Assembly (NCBI GenBank): GCA_016709675.1
Contig: JADJMH010000001.1
Coordinates: forward strand, 682,001-746,000
Length of the DNA: 64,000 bases
Source of the DNA: Candidatus Accumulibacter proximus
Lineage (GTDB): Bacteria; Pseudomonadota; Gammaproteobacteria; Burkholderiales; Rhodocyclaceae
Direction: 5' to 3'
Shown here: positions 25,251 through 35,097 of the stretch, piece after piece
Numbering within the stretch: the first letter of the stretch is position 1
Layout: every line of letters begins with the position of its first letter
Notes under the pieces: generated by a model
The model's input: only the letters and a program-made list of their open reading frames with translations
Told to the model about the DNA's origin: nothing
The model's database searches: none
Translations under genes and position numbers: made by a program

Positions 25251-26126
25251 TCATCTTGGGCGGCCGATCGCGAGACTCAGCCCGGAACCGCCAATGATCA
25301 ACATACCGACAATCGCCGGCAGATCGGGCAGGTGGTCGAAGACCAGCCAGCCCAGCAGCGTCGCCCAGACGAGCTGGATGTAGAGCAGCGGCGAGAGCAG
25401 CGAGGCCGGCGTTTCACGGAAAGCGCGGATCAGCAGCAGATGGCCGAGGCCGCCGTAGACGCCAAGCGAGACGACGAGCAACCCCTGGCCAAAGCTGGGC
25501 AACCGGCCATCCCAGAAGACCGGCACGGCCGGCGACATCACCAGTGTGCCGAGCAGCGCAGTGTGGAACAACAGACGCATCGGTGGCTCGGTGGCCACCA
25601 GCTTACGAGTCAGGATCTGGTAGGCGGCGTAACACAGTGCCGCGCCAAGCGAGCAGGCGACACCGGCCGCGGCCAGGTTGCCCCCGGGCCGAGCGATCAG
25701 CAGGACGCCGGCAAAGCCAGCGACGGTCGCCAGCCAGGTACGCAACCGAACCTGTTCGCCGAGCAGCGGGCCGGCGAACAGCGCCACCAGCAAGGGCGCG
25801 ACGAAGACCAGCGCCGTCGTTTCGGCAAGTGGCAGGGTGTACAGGGCGAGTTGCCCGAGCAGGGTGACGCCGGCCAGCGTCACCCCGCGCAGCGCCATCA
25901 ACCACGGTCGGCGAGTGAGAACTATGCCGCGCCCCTGACTCGGGAGAATCGTCAACACCATGATCAGCAGGTGCACCAGATAGCGTGCCCAGACCAGCAG
26001 CGGCACGGCCAGGAAAGCACTCAGGTGTTTCGCCGTCGCGTCCAGTGCCGAGAAAAGGAACAGCGCACAGAGACAGCGCAGGACACTCCCTGTCCGGAGC
26101 GACGCGACGGCCTGACTATCTGCCAT
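25251..26126 (-). CDS. DMT-superfamily permease (EamA domains)
   Basis: A 291-residue protein with ten membrane helices in two EamA repeats. Characteristic segments are PLAETTALVFVAPLLVALFAGPLLGEQV in the first repeat and SLLSPLLYIQLVWATLLGWLVFDHLPD in the second. The fold is the drug/metabolite transporter type; the substrate is unknown. The start overlaps the end of nnr by 11 bp. It converges on the sensor kinase gene; the 149-bp spacer 25102-25250 shows nothing clear. Confidence 0.88.
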   Translation of the reverse strand: MADSQAVASLRTGSVLRCLCALFLFSALDATAKHLSAFLAVPLLVWARYLVHLLIMVLTILPSQGRGIVLTRRPWLMALRGVTLAGVTLLGQLALYTLPLAETTALVFVAPLLVALFAGPLLGEQVRLRTWLATVAGFAGVLLIARPGGNLAAAGVACSLGAALCYAAYQILTRKLVATEPPMRLLFHTALLGTLVMSPAVPVFWDGRLPSFGQGLLVVSLGVYGGLGHLLLIRAFRETPASLLSPLLYIQLVWATLLGWLVFDHLPDLPAIVGMLIIGGSGLSLAIGRPR

Positions 26127-27627
26127 GCGCGATCCAGCGGTTGAAGCAGGAGCGCGCGCTGTCGATGATCTCGCCGGCGGTCAGTCCGACCGGCCCGCAG
26201 CCAGCCGCAACCCGTTCGTCGGCGGCAAGTCCGTGCAGGTGTACGCCGGCCAGCAGGGCCTCCAGCGCCGGCCAGCCTTGGGCAAGCAGAGCCACGATGA
26301 AGCCGCTGAGGACGTCGCCAGTGCCGGCGGTGGCGAGGCCGGGATTACCGGTGGTGTTCACGAACCAGCGGCCATCGGGCGTGGCGACAACGCTGCCACA
26401 ACCCTTGACGACCACCACCGCCTGGTAACGGGCCGCCAGCTGCAGCGCCGCACTGCCTCGGTCGGCCTGGACAAGGGCCGTATCGCAGCCGAGCAGGCGT
26501 GCCGCCTCGGTCGGATGCGGCGTCAGCAGCGTTGCCGCCTGGCGGATGCTGCGTGCAACGACTGCCTGCTGCAAGCGTTGCTCACCGGCCAACAGGTTCA
26601 GCGCGTCGGCATCGAGCAACAGCGGCATGTCAAGCGAACAGGAGTTCTCCAGCAGAGCGAGCGCTTCGTCGCTGCCGCCCATCCCCGGTCCGCAGGCGAG
26701 AGCACTGAGGCCGGCAGCCAACAGCTCCCCGGATTGGCGCAGCATCAGTTCGGGCTGGACCGGGTCGATCGCCGGCGCCTGCCGGTCGAGCAGGCCGACA
26801 TAGACCCGACCGGCGCCAAGTCTGAGCGCGGCGCGACCGGCGAGGAAAGCAGCTCCGACCATGCCGCTCGCACCACCGAGAATGCCGGCGCTGCCATGAC
26901 TGCCCTTGTGGCTGTTCCGCGCGCGTGGGCGCAGGAAATCGACCAGAAGGTCGCTGCCGATGGTTCGCGCCGAGGCTCTCGTCAGGCGCTCGGCATCGAG
27001 GTCGAGCGTGGCAACCGAGATCGTGCCGCAATGGTCCGGGCCATCACCCGTAAACAGGCCGGGCTTGCCGGCGATGAAGGTGATGGTGTGACTGGCGCGT
27101 ATCGTCGTGCCGCAAAGTCTGCCGGTATCGGCGTCGAGGCCACTCGGGCAGTCGAGGGCAAGCAGCGGACAGCGATCGCGGACGGCCAGCGCATTGGCGG
27201 CCAGCACGAGTTCGCCGTAACGATCGTTGATCGGACGCTGCAGGCCAATACCGAAGAGACCGTCGACAATCAGCGCCCAGCGCTGACCGGACGGGATGCT
27301 GTCGAGCACGCTGCCGCCATCGTCAACGAAGCGCTTGTAGGCTGCCGCCGCATCCTTCGGCAAGCGACCGGGCTCACCGGCGAAGACAAGGTTGACCGCG
27401 AAGCGACGTTCGCGCAGATGGCGAGCGGCCACCAAGGCGTCGCCACCGTTGTTCCCCGGCCCGGCCAGGATTAATAGTGATGCGCCCTGCAGACGGCACA
27501 ACGAGGTGGCCAGATCGGCGGCCGCCAGCCCGGCGCGTTGCATCAGTGGCTGGTCGGCGGCGACAGCTTCGATGGTCCGCAGGTCGGCGCCGCGGTAAAG
27601 TGGTTCTGATCGGATACCTGTTTTCAT
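26116..27627 (-). CDS. nnr: Bifunctional NAD(P)H-hydrate epimerase / dehydratase
   Basis: A 503-residue fusion. The start at 27627 (Met-Lys-Thr-Gly-Ile) has GGGAG upstream and matches the family N-terminus. The YjeF_N epimerase half (about 1-215) shows LAGPGNNGGDALVAARHL and ALDCPSGLDADTG. The ribokinase-like dehydratase half (about 230-500) has NSHKGSHGSAGILGGASGMVGAA and NPGLATAGTGDVLSGFI. It repairs NAD(P)H damaged by hydration, using ATP or ADP. Overlap with the permease gene suggests one transcript. Confidence 0.95.
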   Translation of the reverse strand: MKTGIRSEPLYRGADLRTIEAVAADQPLMQRAGLAAADLATSLCRLQGASLLILAGPGNNGGDALVAARHLRERRFAVNLVFAGEPGRLPKDAAAAYKRFVDDGGSVLDSIPSGQRWALIVDGLFGIGLQRPINDRYGELVLAANALAVRDRCPLLALDCPSGLDADTGRLCGTTIRASHTITFIAGKPGLFTGDGPDHCGTISVATLDLDAERLTRASARTIGSDLLVDFLRPRARNSHKGSHGSAGILGGASGMVGAAFLAGRAALRLGAGRVYVGLLDRQAPAIDPVQPELMLRQSGELLAAGLSALACGPGMGGSDEALALLENSCSLDMPLLLDADALNLLAGEQRLQQAVVARSIRQAATLLTPHPTEAARLLGCDTALVQADRGSAALQLAARYQAVVVVKGCGSVVATPDGRWFVNTTGNPGLATAGTGDVLSGFIVALLAQGWPALEALLAGVHLHGLAADERVAAGCGPVGLTAGEIIDSARSCFNRWIAHGR

Positions 27628-27842
27628 TGCCGGCTCCCAGTCCAGGAGATGATCGAAAATTCGCTCCGATTCTAGCCCACCTGCACCGCAACCGGACGAT
27701 TCGACCACCGTGGCGGGCGTCCTGGCAACGTTTGCCGGCGGGGCGGATCAGGACGCGGCACGTGGGCAGTTCCCGGGCGTCGGCTATAATCGCGCCATTC
27801 CTCACTTCAACGCAGATCTGCCTGCCTTCTCTGCAGCCCGCC

Positions 27843-30800
27843 ATGGCCGACATTCTGTTTCTCCGCGGTGCCCCCGCTTTTTCGTCTTTCCGTCTGCAGG
27901 CCTTGCGGCAACGCGTTGCGCTTGCCGTAACGGGCGCACACCTGGGCGCCGCCGAGTTCTGGCATTTTGTCGCCACCAGACAGCCACTGACCCCAGCGGA
28001 ACGTCAGCAGCTCTCGACACTACTCGAAGAACGCGCCGCAGGAGAAGGTCAACGCGGCGAATTGTTCCTCGTCACACCGCGCTTCGGAACGATCTCACCG
28101 TGGTCGTCAAAGGCAAGCGACATCGCCAGCAACAGCGGCCTGCAGGCGGTCGAACGCATTGAACGCGGCATTGCCTTCTGGCTCGATCACAGACAGGGCA
28201 AACTTTCGCCGGCCGAGCGGGGCAGCATCGCCGCGCTGCTGCACGATCGCATGCTGGAAACCGTGCTCGAAAGCTTTGCGCGCACAGCGGATCTGTTCCG
28301 CCACCTCGCTCCCAAACCGCTGACCAGCATCGATCTGCTGACCGGCGGTCGCAGCGAACTGATCGCAGCGAACCTGCGGCTGGGCCTGGCGTTGTCGGAG
28401 GACGAGGTCGATTACCTTGTCGATCTGTTCCTCAAGGCGCAGCGCAACCCGACCGACGTCGAGTTGATGATGTTCGCGCAGGCCAATTCCGAGCACTGCC
28501 GGCACAAGATTTTCAACGCCTCCTGGATAGTCGACGGACAGCCGCGCGGCGAAACTTTGTTCGGCATGATCCGTGAGACGCACCAGGCGCATCCGGCGGG
28601 CACCGTCGTTGCCTATGCCGACAATTCATCGGTCATCGAAGGTGCCTGCGTGCCGCGCTTCCATCCTGGTCCCGATGGCCGTTACGTCTATCACGAAGAA
28701 CTGACGCACATCCTGGCCAAGGTCGAGACGCACAATCACCCGACGGCGATCTCGCCTTTTCCAGGGGCGGCGACCGGATCCGGCGGCGAGATCCGCGATG
28801 AAGGCGCCACCGGCCGCGGCTCGAAGCCAAAAGCCGGGCTGTGCGGGTTCTCGGTCTCCAACCTCAACATCCCCGATTTCCTGCAGCCATGGGAACTGGC
28901 GAGCAGTGCCTATGGCCGCCCGGCGCGCATCGCTTCGCCGCTGGCAATCATGCTCGAGGGGCCGATCGGCGCCGCCGCCTTCAACAACGAGTTCGGCCGC
29001 CCGAACCTGGCAGGGTATTTCCGCACCTACGAGCAGTTCACCGGCAGCGGCGCCGGTGAACTGCTGCGCGGCTACCACAAGCCGATCATGCTCGCCGGCG
29101 GCGTCGGCAACATCGCTGCCAACCAGTCGTTCAAAGCCGCCACGCTGCCCCCAGGCACGCTGCTCGTCCAGATCGGTGGCCCGGGCATGCTGATCGGCCT
29201 CGGCGGCGGCGCCGCCAGCTCGATGACGACCGGCAGCAACACCGCCGATCTCGACTTTGCTTCGGTGCAGCGCGGCAATCCCGAGATCCAGCGGCGCGCG
29301 CAGGAGGTTATTGACCGCTGCTGGCAGATGGGCGCACCCGACGGCAACGGGTCGATTGCCGGCGACGGCAATCCGATCCTGTCGCTGCACGACGTCGGCG
29401 CCGGCGGCATCTCGAATGCCCTGCCTGAACTGGCGCACGGCGCCGGCAGCGGCGCCCGCTTCGAGCTGCGCGCGGTGCACATCGAGGAGCCCGGCATGTC
29501 GCCCGCCGAGATCTGGTGCAATGAAGCGCAGGAACGCTACGTGCTGGCGATTGCGCCGAGCCGTCTCGACGAGTTCGCGGCCATTTGCGAGCGCGAGCGT
29601 TGCCCCTTCTCTGTCGTCGGCGCGACCACCCGAGAAACTCGCCTGGTGGTGGCCGACAGTCATTTCGACAACCATCCCGTCGACATGGACATGGACGCGC
29701 TGCTTGGCAAGCCGCCGCGCATGACGCGGGTGGCAGGGCATCTGCCACCCTTGAGCGTCCTCTTCGATGTCACGGCGGTGGATCTGAAGGAAGCCGCCTA
29801 TCGCGTGCTGCGCCTGCCAGCAGTGGCCGACAAGACTTTCCTGATCAGCATCGGCGACCGCAGCGTCGGCGGCCTGACCGCCCGCGACCAGATGGTCGGA
29901 CCCTGGCAAGTACCCTGTGCCGACGTCGCGGTGACGCTGATGGCTTTTCACGGTTACCTCGGCGAGGCCTTCGCAGTCGGCGAACGGACACCACTGGCAG
30001 TCCTCGACGCAGCGGCCTCGGGCCGCATGGCGGTTGGTGAGGCGCTGACCAATATCGTCGCCGCCGACATCGCGACACTTGGCGAGGTCAAACTGTCGGC
30101 CAACTGGATGGCTGCCGCCGGCTTCCCCGGTGAGGATGCGCGCCTCTTCGACACCGTACGGGCTGTATCCGATCTGTGCCAGAGTATTGGTGTCTCGATC
30201 CCGGTCGGCAAGGATTCCTTGTCGATGCGCACGGCCTGGCAGGAGGCCGCTGGCGGCGAAGGTACTCGCCAGAAGCAGGTGGTTTCGCCGCTGTCGCTGA
30301 TCGTTACCGGCTTCGCGCCGGTACGGGATGCCCGCCGTACACTGACGCCGCAACTGGTGCTCGACGCGGGGGAAACCGACCTGCTGCTGATCGATCTCGC
30401 CACCGGCCGAAATCGTCTCGGCGGTTCGGCGCTGGCACAGGTGTATGGCGCCACGGGCAACGACGCGCCCGATGTCGACGATCCCACCTGCCTGCCCGCG
30501 TTCTTCGGCGCGCTACGACAGCTCGCCGACGACGACCTGCTGCTCGCCTACCACGACCGATCTGACGGAGGGCTGTTCACGACCATTTGCGAAATGGCTT
30601 TTGCCGCGCACTGCGGCGTTTCGATCGACAGCGACGGCCTCTGCTATGACGCCTTGAGCAATGACGTCGACGGCAACGAGAAGCGGCCCGACCTGCTCGG
30701 GGGCCGCTCGTTCGAGCTGCTGATGCGCGCCCTGTTCAACGAGGAACTCGGCGCCGTTGTGCAGATTCGCCGTGCCGAGCGTAGCCGGGTGATGAGCGTC

Positions 30801-31862
30801 CTGCGCGCTGCCGGTTTAGGAGCGTGCACACAGTTCATCGGTGCTCCCAACCCGTGGGACCGTATCCGCATCATCCGCAACGCCAGGGCGGTACTCGACG
30901 AGAAGCGCGTCGATCTGCAGCGCGCCTGGTCGGCAACGAGCTTTCACATGCAGCAACTGCGCGACAACCCGGAATGCGCCCGCGAGGAGTATGACGGAAT
31001 CCTCGATACCGCAGACCCGGGCCTGTCGGTGACTCTGCGCTTCGACCCGACCGAAGACGTCGCGGCTCCGTTCATCAATACCGGCAGCCGACCAAGGGTG
31101 GCGATTCTGCGCGAGCAGGGCGTCAACGGGCACGTCGAGATGGCTGCGGCTTTTGATCGCGCCGGCTTTGCCGCGATCGACGTGCACATGAGCGATATTC
31201 TGAGCGGCCGTCTCTCGCTCGCCGAATTCTCGGGCGCCGTCGCCTGTGGCGGCTTTTCCTATGGCGATGTGCTCGGAGCAGGTCAGGGCTGGGCAAAGAC
31301 GATTCTCTTCAACGAGCGCGCCAAGGACCGCTTTGCCGCCTTTTTCGCACGCCCGGACACCTTTGCCCTTGGCGTCTGCAACGGCTGCCAGATGATGAGC
31401 GTGCTCAAGGACATGATCCCCGGCGCCGAAGCCTGGCCGCGCTTTGAGCGCAACCGCGTCGAGCAGTTCGAGGCACGTTTCTCGTTGGTCGAGCTGCCCG
31501 AGTCACCGTCGGTCTTCTTCGCCGGCATGGCCGGCAGCCGCCTGCCGGTGGTGGTCTCGCACGGTGAGGGACGCGCCGTCTTTGCGACGGCAGCGCAACA
31601 GGCGAGTGCCCTGGTGGCGATGCGCTACGTCAACCATGGCGGCCAGCCGAGCGAGGTCTATCCGTACAACCCGAATGGATCACCGGCCGGCGTTACCGGG
31701 TTTACGACGGCCGACGGCCGCTTTTCGATCATGATGCCGCACCCCGAGCGCGTCTTCCGCAGCGTCCAGATGTCGTGGCACCCGGCTGACTGGCGCGCGC
31801 TCGGCTGGCACGATTCACCCTGGCTGCGGATGTTCCGCAATGCACGGCGGTGGGTCGCGTAG
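27843..31862 (+). CDS. purL: Phosphoribosylformylglycinamidine synthase (large, fused form)
   Basis: A 1339-residue enzyme, normal length for the proteobacterial fused PurL. The start is the ATG at 27843; the open frame upstream is non-coding. Landmarks: SEHCRHKIFNA, KVETHNHPTAISPFPGAATGSGGEIRDEGATGRG in the synthetase half, and a C-terminal class I glutamine amidotransferase with the Cys in LGVCNGCQMMS and the His/Glu in MMPHPERVFRS. It converts FGAR, glutamine and ATP to FGAM in de novo purine synthesis. A TATAAT at 27785-27790 is a likely -10, without a good -35. Confidence 0.98.
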   Translation: MADILFLRGAPAFSSFRLQALRQRVALAVTGAHLGAAEFWHFVATRQPLTPAERQQLSTLLEERAAGEGQRGELFLVTPRFGTISPWSSKASDIASNSGLQAVERIERGIAFWLDHRQGKLSPAERGSIAALLHDRMLETVLESFARTADLFRHLAPKPLTSIDLLTGGRSELIAANLRLGLALSEDEVDYLVDLFLKAQRNPTDVELMMFAQANSEHCRHKIFNASWIVDGQPRGETLFGMIRETHQAHPAGTVVAYADNSSVIEGACVPRFHPGPDGRYVYHEELTHILAKVETHNHPTAISPFPGAATGSGGEIRDEGATGRGSKPKAGLCGFSVSNLNIPDFLQPWELASSAYGRPARIASPLAIMLEGPIGAAAFNNEFGRPNLAGYFRTYEQFTGSGAGELLRGYHKPIMLAGGVGNIAANQSFKAATLPPGTLLVQIGGPGMLIGLGGGAASSMTTGSNTADLDFASVQRGNPEIQRRAQEVIDRCWQMGAPDGNGSIAGDGNPILSLHDVGAGGISNALPELAHGAGSGARFELRAVHIEEPGMSPAEIWCNEAQERYVLAIAPSRLDEFAAICERERCPFSVVGATTRETRLVVADSHFDNHPVDMDMDALLGKPPRMTRVAGHLPPLSVLFDVTAVDLKEAAYRVLRLPAVADKTFLISIGDRSVGGLTARDQMVGPWQVPCADVAVTLMAFHGYLGEAFAVGERTPLAVLDAAASGRMAVGEALTNIVAADIATLGEVKLSANWMAAAGFPGEDARLFDTVRAVSDLCQSIGVSIPVGKDSLSMRTAWQEAAGGEGTRQKQVVSPLSLIVTGFAPVRDARRTLTPQLVLDAGETDLLLIDLATGRNRLGGSALAQVYGATGNDAPDVDDPTCLPAFFGALRQLADDDLLLAYHDRSDGGLFTTICEMAFAAHCGVSIDSDGLCYDALSNDVDGNEKRPDLLGGRSFELLMRALFNEELGAVVQIRRAERSRVMSVLRAAGLGACTQFIGAPNPWDRIRIIRNARAVLDEKRVDLQRAWSATSFHMQQLRDNPECAREEYDGILDTADPGLSVTLRFDPTEDVAAPFINTGSRPRVAILREQGVNGHVEMAAAFDRAGFAAIDVHMSDILSGRLSLAEFSGAVACGGFSYGDVLGAGQGWAKTILFNERAKDRFAAFFARPDTFALGVCNGCQMMSVLKDMIPGAEAWPRFERNRVEQFEARFSLVELPESPSVFFAGMAGSRLPVVVSHGEGRAVFATAAQQASALVAMRYVNHGGQPSEVYPYNPNGSPAGVTGFTTADGRFSIMMPHPERVFRSVQMSWHPADWRALGWHDSPWLRMFRNARRWVA

Positions 31863-31907
31863 CGTGGGAGCGAAATGGTTGCTGCGTCATCGGCAATCGC
31901 TGGCAGC

Positions 31908-31931
31908 AAAAAAAACGCCGGAAGTCCGGCG
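31908..31931 (-). terminator. Rho-independent terminator of the yciB-PPIase operon
   Basis: On the minus strand, CGCCGG-ACTT-CCGGCG is followed by eight T residues. It sits between the converging purL and PPIase genes and mainly serves the latter. Confidence 0.85.
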
Positions 31932-31966
31932 CCTTCTTGTCCGTTCGGCCATCGGGCCCCCACTCC

Positions 31967-32770
31967 CTACTGGATTTTCGCCTTGCTGCGCAGATCAGTC
32001 ACGAATTTCTGAATCTGCTCCTGCTGCAGGCGCTGCGCGATCTGCGGCTTGATCTGGTCGAAGGGAGGCGGAGTCAGCGGACGGCTGTCTTCAAGCAGGA
32101 TCACGTGGTATCCGAAATCGGTCTTGACCGGCGTTTCGGTGTACTTGCCCTTGCTCAGAGACGTGACCGCGTCGCCAAATGGCTTCACGTAGGCGGCCGT
32201 GCTGCTCCAGCCGAGATCACCACCCTTGTCCCGCGAGCCAGGATCCTTGGACTGCTTGGCCAGGTCATCAAACTTGGCACCCTTCTTCAGATTGGTGATG
32301 ATCGCCTTGGCATCGTCTTCCTTTTCGACCAGGATGTGACGCACTTTGTACTCGGTGTTGCCCATCTGGCTCTTCATCCGGTCATAGGCGGCCTTGATCT
32401 GCTCGTCGCTGATCGGATGCTTCTTGACGTAATCCTGAACGAACGCACGGATGAAAATCGCCTGCCGCGCCAGATCGGCCTGTGCGGCCACCTCGGGTTT
32501 CTTGTCGAGGCCCATCTTCTTCGCTTCCTGGACCAGCAACTCGCGACGGATCAGTTCTTCACGAACCGCGTTCTTCAATTCCGGGCTGTCGGGAGCACCC
32601 TGCGCCTGCTGCTCAGCGACAAAGGCGTTGGCGACGGTCTGGGAAATGGCGACGCCGTTCACCGTGGCGACGGCGCCACCGGAGCCACCGGAGGCCTTCT
32701 GGGCAACCGCCGGAAGCGAGATCAGCGCGCCAAGCAGCAGTGCGCTGGCCAGTCTTGATGGATTGTGCAT
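31967..32770 (-). CDS. Periplasmic parvulin-type peptidyl-prolyl isomerase
   Basis: A 267-residue protein with signal peptide (about 1-23), AAGGA upstream of the start, an N-terminal SurA/PrsA-like helical chaperone region, and a rotamase domain (about 140-235: YKVRHILVEKEDDAKAI, DPGSRDKGGDLGW, PVKTDFGYHVILLED). It assists folding of exported proteins. It is the distal gene of yciB-yciI-bolA-PPIase, a common order in Betaproteobacteria. Smaller than SurA and with only one rotamase domain. Confidence 0.93.
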   Translation of the reverse strand: MHNPSRLASALLLGALISLPAVAQKASGGSGGAVATVNGVAISQTVANAFVAEQQAQGAPDSPELKNAVREELIRRELLVQEAKKMGLDKKPEVAAQADLARQAIFIRAFVQDYVKKHPISDEQIKAAYDRMKSQMGNTEYKVRHILVEKEDDAKAIITNLKKGAKFDDLAKQSKDPGSRDKGGDLGWSSTAAYVKPFGDAVTSLSKGKYTETPVKTDFGYHVILLEDSRPLTPPPFDQIKPQIAQRLQQEQIQKFVTDLRSKAKIQ

Positions 32771-32838
32771 GTCTGGTTTTCCTTCTATTGGGGTTGGTTG
32801 GGGTAGAGCGGGTTGGATCAGGAAGCAATCGACACCGT

Positions 32839-33135
32839 TTACGGGACTTCCGCAGGGGTTAGCGCCTGGATGCTCAGGGCGTGAATCCGCGTGTGCATGA
32901 GGTCACCTAACGCGTCGATAACCCGGCGGTGACGGGCGAGACGCGCCTGGCCAGCAAAAACGGGTGCAACGATCAGCAGGCGGTAGTGTCTGCCGCCACC
33001 TCTGGCGCCTGCGTGGCCGGCATGCCTGGCCGAGTCGTCGATCAGTTCCAGACGGATCGGCGCCAGGACTCCCAGTCGCTGGTGGATGATCGCGGCCACG
33101 TCTGCAGCATCCACCTCGGCCGGAGTATCACTCAC
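32839..33135 (-). CDS. bolA: BolA family protein
   Basis: A 98-residue BolA fold: IIHQRLGVLAPIRLELIDDS, the His in ARHAGHAGA, the strand HYRLLIVAPVFAG, and RLARHRRVIDALGDLM. BolA proteins pair with monothiol glutaredoxins in Fe-S and stress biology. The start overlaps the yciI stop (ATGA), so translation is coupled. Confidence 0.93.
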   Translation of the reverse strand: MSDTPAEVDAADVAAIIHQRLGVLAPIRLELIDDSARHAGHAGARGGGRHYRLLIVAPVFAGQARLARHRRVIDALGDLMHTRIHALSIQALTPAEVP

Positions 33136-33437
33136 GCCAGCAGCACTTTCTTGAACGGCTTGACAGTCACCCTAGCGTAGACGCCAGCAGCGACGTAGGG
33201 GTCGGCGTCGGCCCAGGTGCTCGCCGCTTCGAGGGAAGCAAATTCGGCGACGATCAGGCTGCCCGTGAAACCGGCCGGTCCGGGGTCTGGTGAATCGATG
33301 GCTGGAAACGGACCGGCCAGCAGCAACCTGCCTTCGTCCTGCAACGCCTTGAGACGCTCGACATGCGCCGGCCGGGCAGCGAGCCGCCGGGCCAGAGAAT
33401 CCGGATGATCTTCGCCGACGATGGCATAGAGCATCAT
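33132..33437 (-). CDS. yciI: YciI family protein
   Basis: A 101-residue protein with GAGGAG before an ATGATG start. The YCII core is visible: YAIVGEDHPDSLARRLAARPAHVERL, then GRLLLAGPFP and WADADPYVAAGVYARVTVKPF. The conserved His and Asp are those used in YciI-type enzymes; the physiological role is unknown. Overlaps at both ends (with yciB and bolA) by ATGA. Confidence 0.92.
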   Translation of the reverse strand: MMLYAIVGEDHPDSLARRLAARPAHVERLKALQDEGRLLLAGPFPAIDSPDPGPAGFTGSLIVAEFASLEAASTWADADPYVAAGVYARVTVKPFKKVLLA

Positions 33438-33967
33438 TTGCTCTCCTCGATATACTTCGACAGCACCAGCCCCTGCGCGAGCACGAAGACCAGCATCAGC
33501 CCCATGCCACCAAAGAGCTTGAAGTTGACCCAGTCATCAGTCGAAAAGTTGAAGGCGACGAACAGGTTCGCGCCACCCATGAAGACGAAGAAACCGATCC
33601 ATGACCAGTTGAGCTTTGTCCAGGCGACTTCCGGCAACTCCATCTGTTCGGCCAGCAACGTCCGCATCAGGTTCTTCTTGAGGAGCAAGGTGCCGCCGAG
33701 CAGCGCCGCAGCGAATGCCCAGTAGAGCACGGTCGGCTTCCATTTGATGAAGTTCTCGTCATGCAGGAGCAGGGTCATGCCACCAAAAACGGTGATGATC
33801 ACCAGGCTGACCCAGAGCATGGTGTCGATCTTTCGCCCTTTGAACCAAAGCCAGCCGATCTGCGCAAAAGTGGCGCCGATGGCCACGGCGGTTGCGACGT
33901 AGATGTCGAAAACCTTGTAGGCGACGAAGAAAAGGATGACGGGGAAGAGGTCAAAAAGAAATTTCAT
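33434..33967 (-). CDS. yciB: Septation protein A / inner-membrane protein YciB
   Basis: A 177-residue protein with five to six membrane helices beginning MKFLFDLFPVILFFVAYK, a typical YciB/IspZ start. Other landmarks are FAQIGWLWFKGRKID, LHDENFIKWKPTVLYW and WTKLNWSWIGFFVFMGGANLFVA. It is associated with cell elongation/division and envelope integrity. First gene of the four-gene operon. The 154 bp after DUF2950 (33968-34121) show no gene. Confidence 0.95.
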   Translation of the reverse strand: MKFLFDLFPVILFFVAYKVFDIYVATAVAIGATFAQIGWLWFKGRKIDTMLWVSLVIITVFGGMTLLLHDENFIKWKPTVLYWAFAAALLGGTLLLKKNLMRTLLAEQMELPEVAWTKLNWSWIGFFVFMGGANLFVAFNFSTDDWVNFKLFGGMGLMLVFVLAQGLVLSKYIEESK

Positions 33968-34121
33968 GGCAGGCGCCGTGGAAGAACGGCGGGATTATGG
34001 CCGATTTGCCCGACTGCTGTCCACGCTGCATCTTCGCCGGCAGGGGTCGTCGGCGACAGCGCGGGAACGCCGACGCGATCCTGCCGGACGCCCAGCGACG
34101 CCTGGCAGGACGAGAAGAGCC

Positions 34122-35060
34122 CTATTCGATCGCCGCCCAACTCGGATCCGGATTGAAGGTACGAAGCCTCGCCACTGCCGCCTCGGTGTTCTTGCCGAGG
34201 TTCTTCTGGAAAACCCTGCCGTCGTGATTGACGATGAAGGTCATCACCCCCGAGACGCCGTACTTGGCTGGATAGGCGACGACCGCAAAACCTCCGATCA
34301 TCCGGTCATCAAGCAGGTAGCCGTAGGCGCCGCCCGGGGCATCCCTGCCCTGCCCGGTCAGCATCCGGTAACGATAGCCGTGATAGGGCTGCGGCTGGCC
34401 CCCGCCGTAGTAGCCTTCGCGCGTCGCTGCGACAAGCAGCGGCCCCAACGGGCTTGGCGGCTGGTCTGCCTCGACCGGCCAGAACAGGCCATCGCGCGCG
34501 CCCTCGCTGGAGACAAAACGCCGCGCATAGTCGTTCCAACCGTTACCGTCGAGATCCTTGGCGGCATACTCGCGCTGCGCATCGACCACCGCCAGCAGGG
34601 TCTGTATCGTGTCGAGCTCGTTCCGCCCGATACGCCGGTTCAGGATTTCCTCACGCCCGGCAGCCGCATCAAAGAACCATCGCTCGCCCTTGCGCACCAG
34701 CGGCGCCGGAAACGACCAGTCATCGTCCCCTACCAGCAGGACGGCGCGACCATCGCTCAAGGGGCTGATGGCGTGTTTGCGGTCATAGGCGGCAAGAAAT
34801 CGCTGCCACTCCGCACGATCGGCGACCGGGTCGCCGCTCGCCAGCCAGCTACGCGATGCCGGGCCAACCACGGCCAGCAAGGCCTGCCGATCCTGCGCGC
34901 GAACCGCCTCAGCCAGCGCGCTGGCGGCGTCTTCGGGGGTGGCATAGCCCTGCTGAGCAACGCTGCGTGTCGCCGGTGACGGCTGCGCGGCGTCGATCGC
35001 TGGCGCCATCGTGATCAACACGGCCATGGCGAGCGTCTTCATCATGTACATGAACTTCAT
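34122..35060 (-). CDS. DUF2950 family exported protein
   Basis: A 312-residue protein; the start at 35060 (Met-Lys-Phe-Met-Tyr) precedes a signal peptide (about 1-25). The DUF2950 pattern is clear: YATPEDAASALAEAVRAQD, LDTIQTLLAVVDAQREYA, DGLFWPVEADQPPSPLGPL and GVMTFIVNHDGRVFQKNLG. Function is unknown. It is 37 bp downstream of a DUF3300 gene, a pairing found in many Proteobacteria, which suggests a shared envelope process. Confidence 0.9.
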   Translation of the reverse strand: MKFMYMMKTLAMAVLITMAPAIDAAQPSPATRSVAQQGYATPEDAASALAEAVRAQDRQALLAVVGPASRSWLASGDPVADRAEWQRFLAAYDRKHAISPLSDGRAVLLVGDDDWSFPAPLVRKGERWFFDAAAGREEILNRRIGRNELDTIQTLLAVVDAQREYAAKDLDGNGWNDYARRFVSSEGARDGLFWPVEADQPPSPLGPLLVAATREGYYGGGQPQPYHGYRYRMLTGQGRDAPGGAYGYLLDDRMIGGFAVVAYPAKYGVSGVMTFIVNHDGRVFQKNLGKNTEAAVARLRTFNPDPSWAAIE

Positions 35061-35097
35061 CGTATTCTTCTCCGGAGAAAATGGGAAACGGTTCAAG

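Noticed and set aside
28626..30353. Minus-strand frame of 575 codons within purL
   Set aside because: Antisense to a well-conserved essential enzyme; no protein-like composition.
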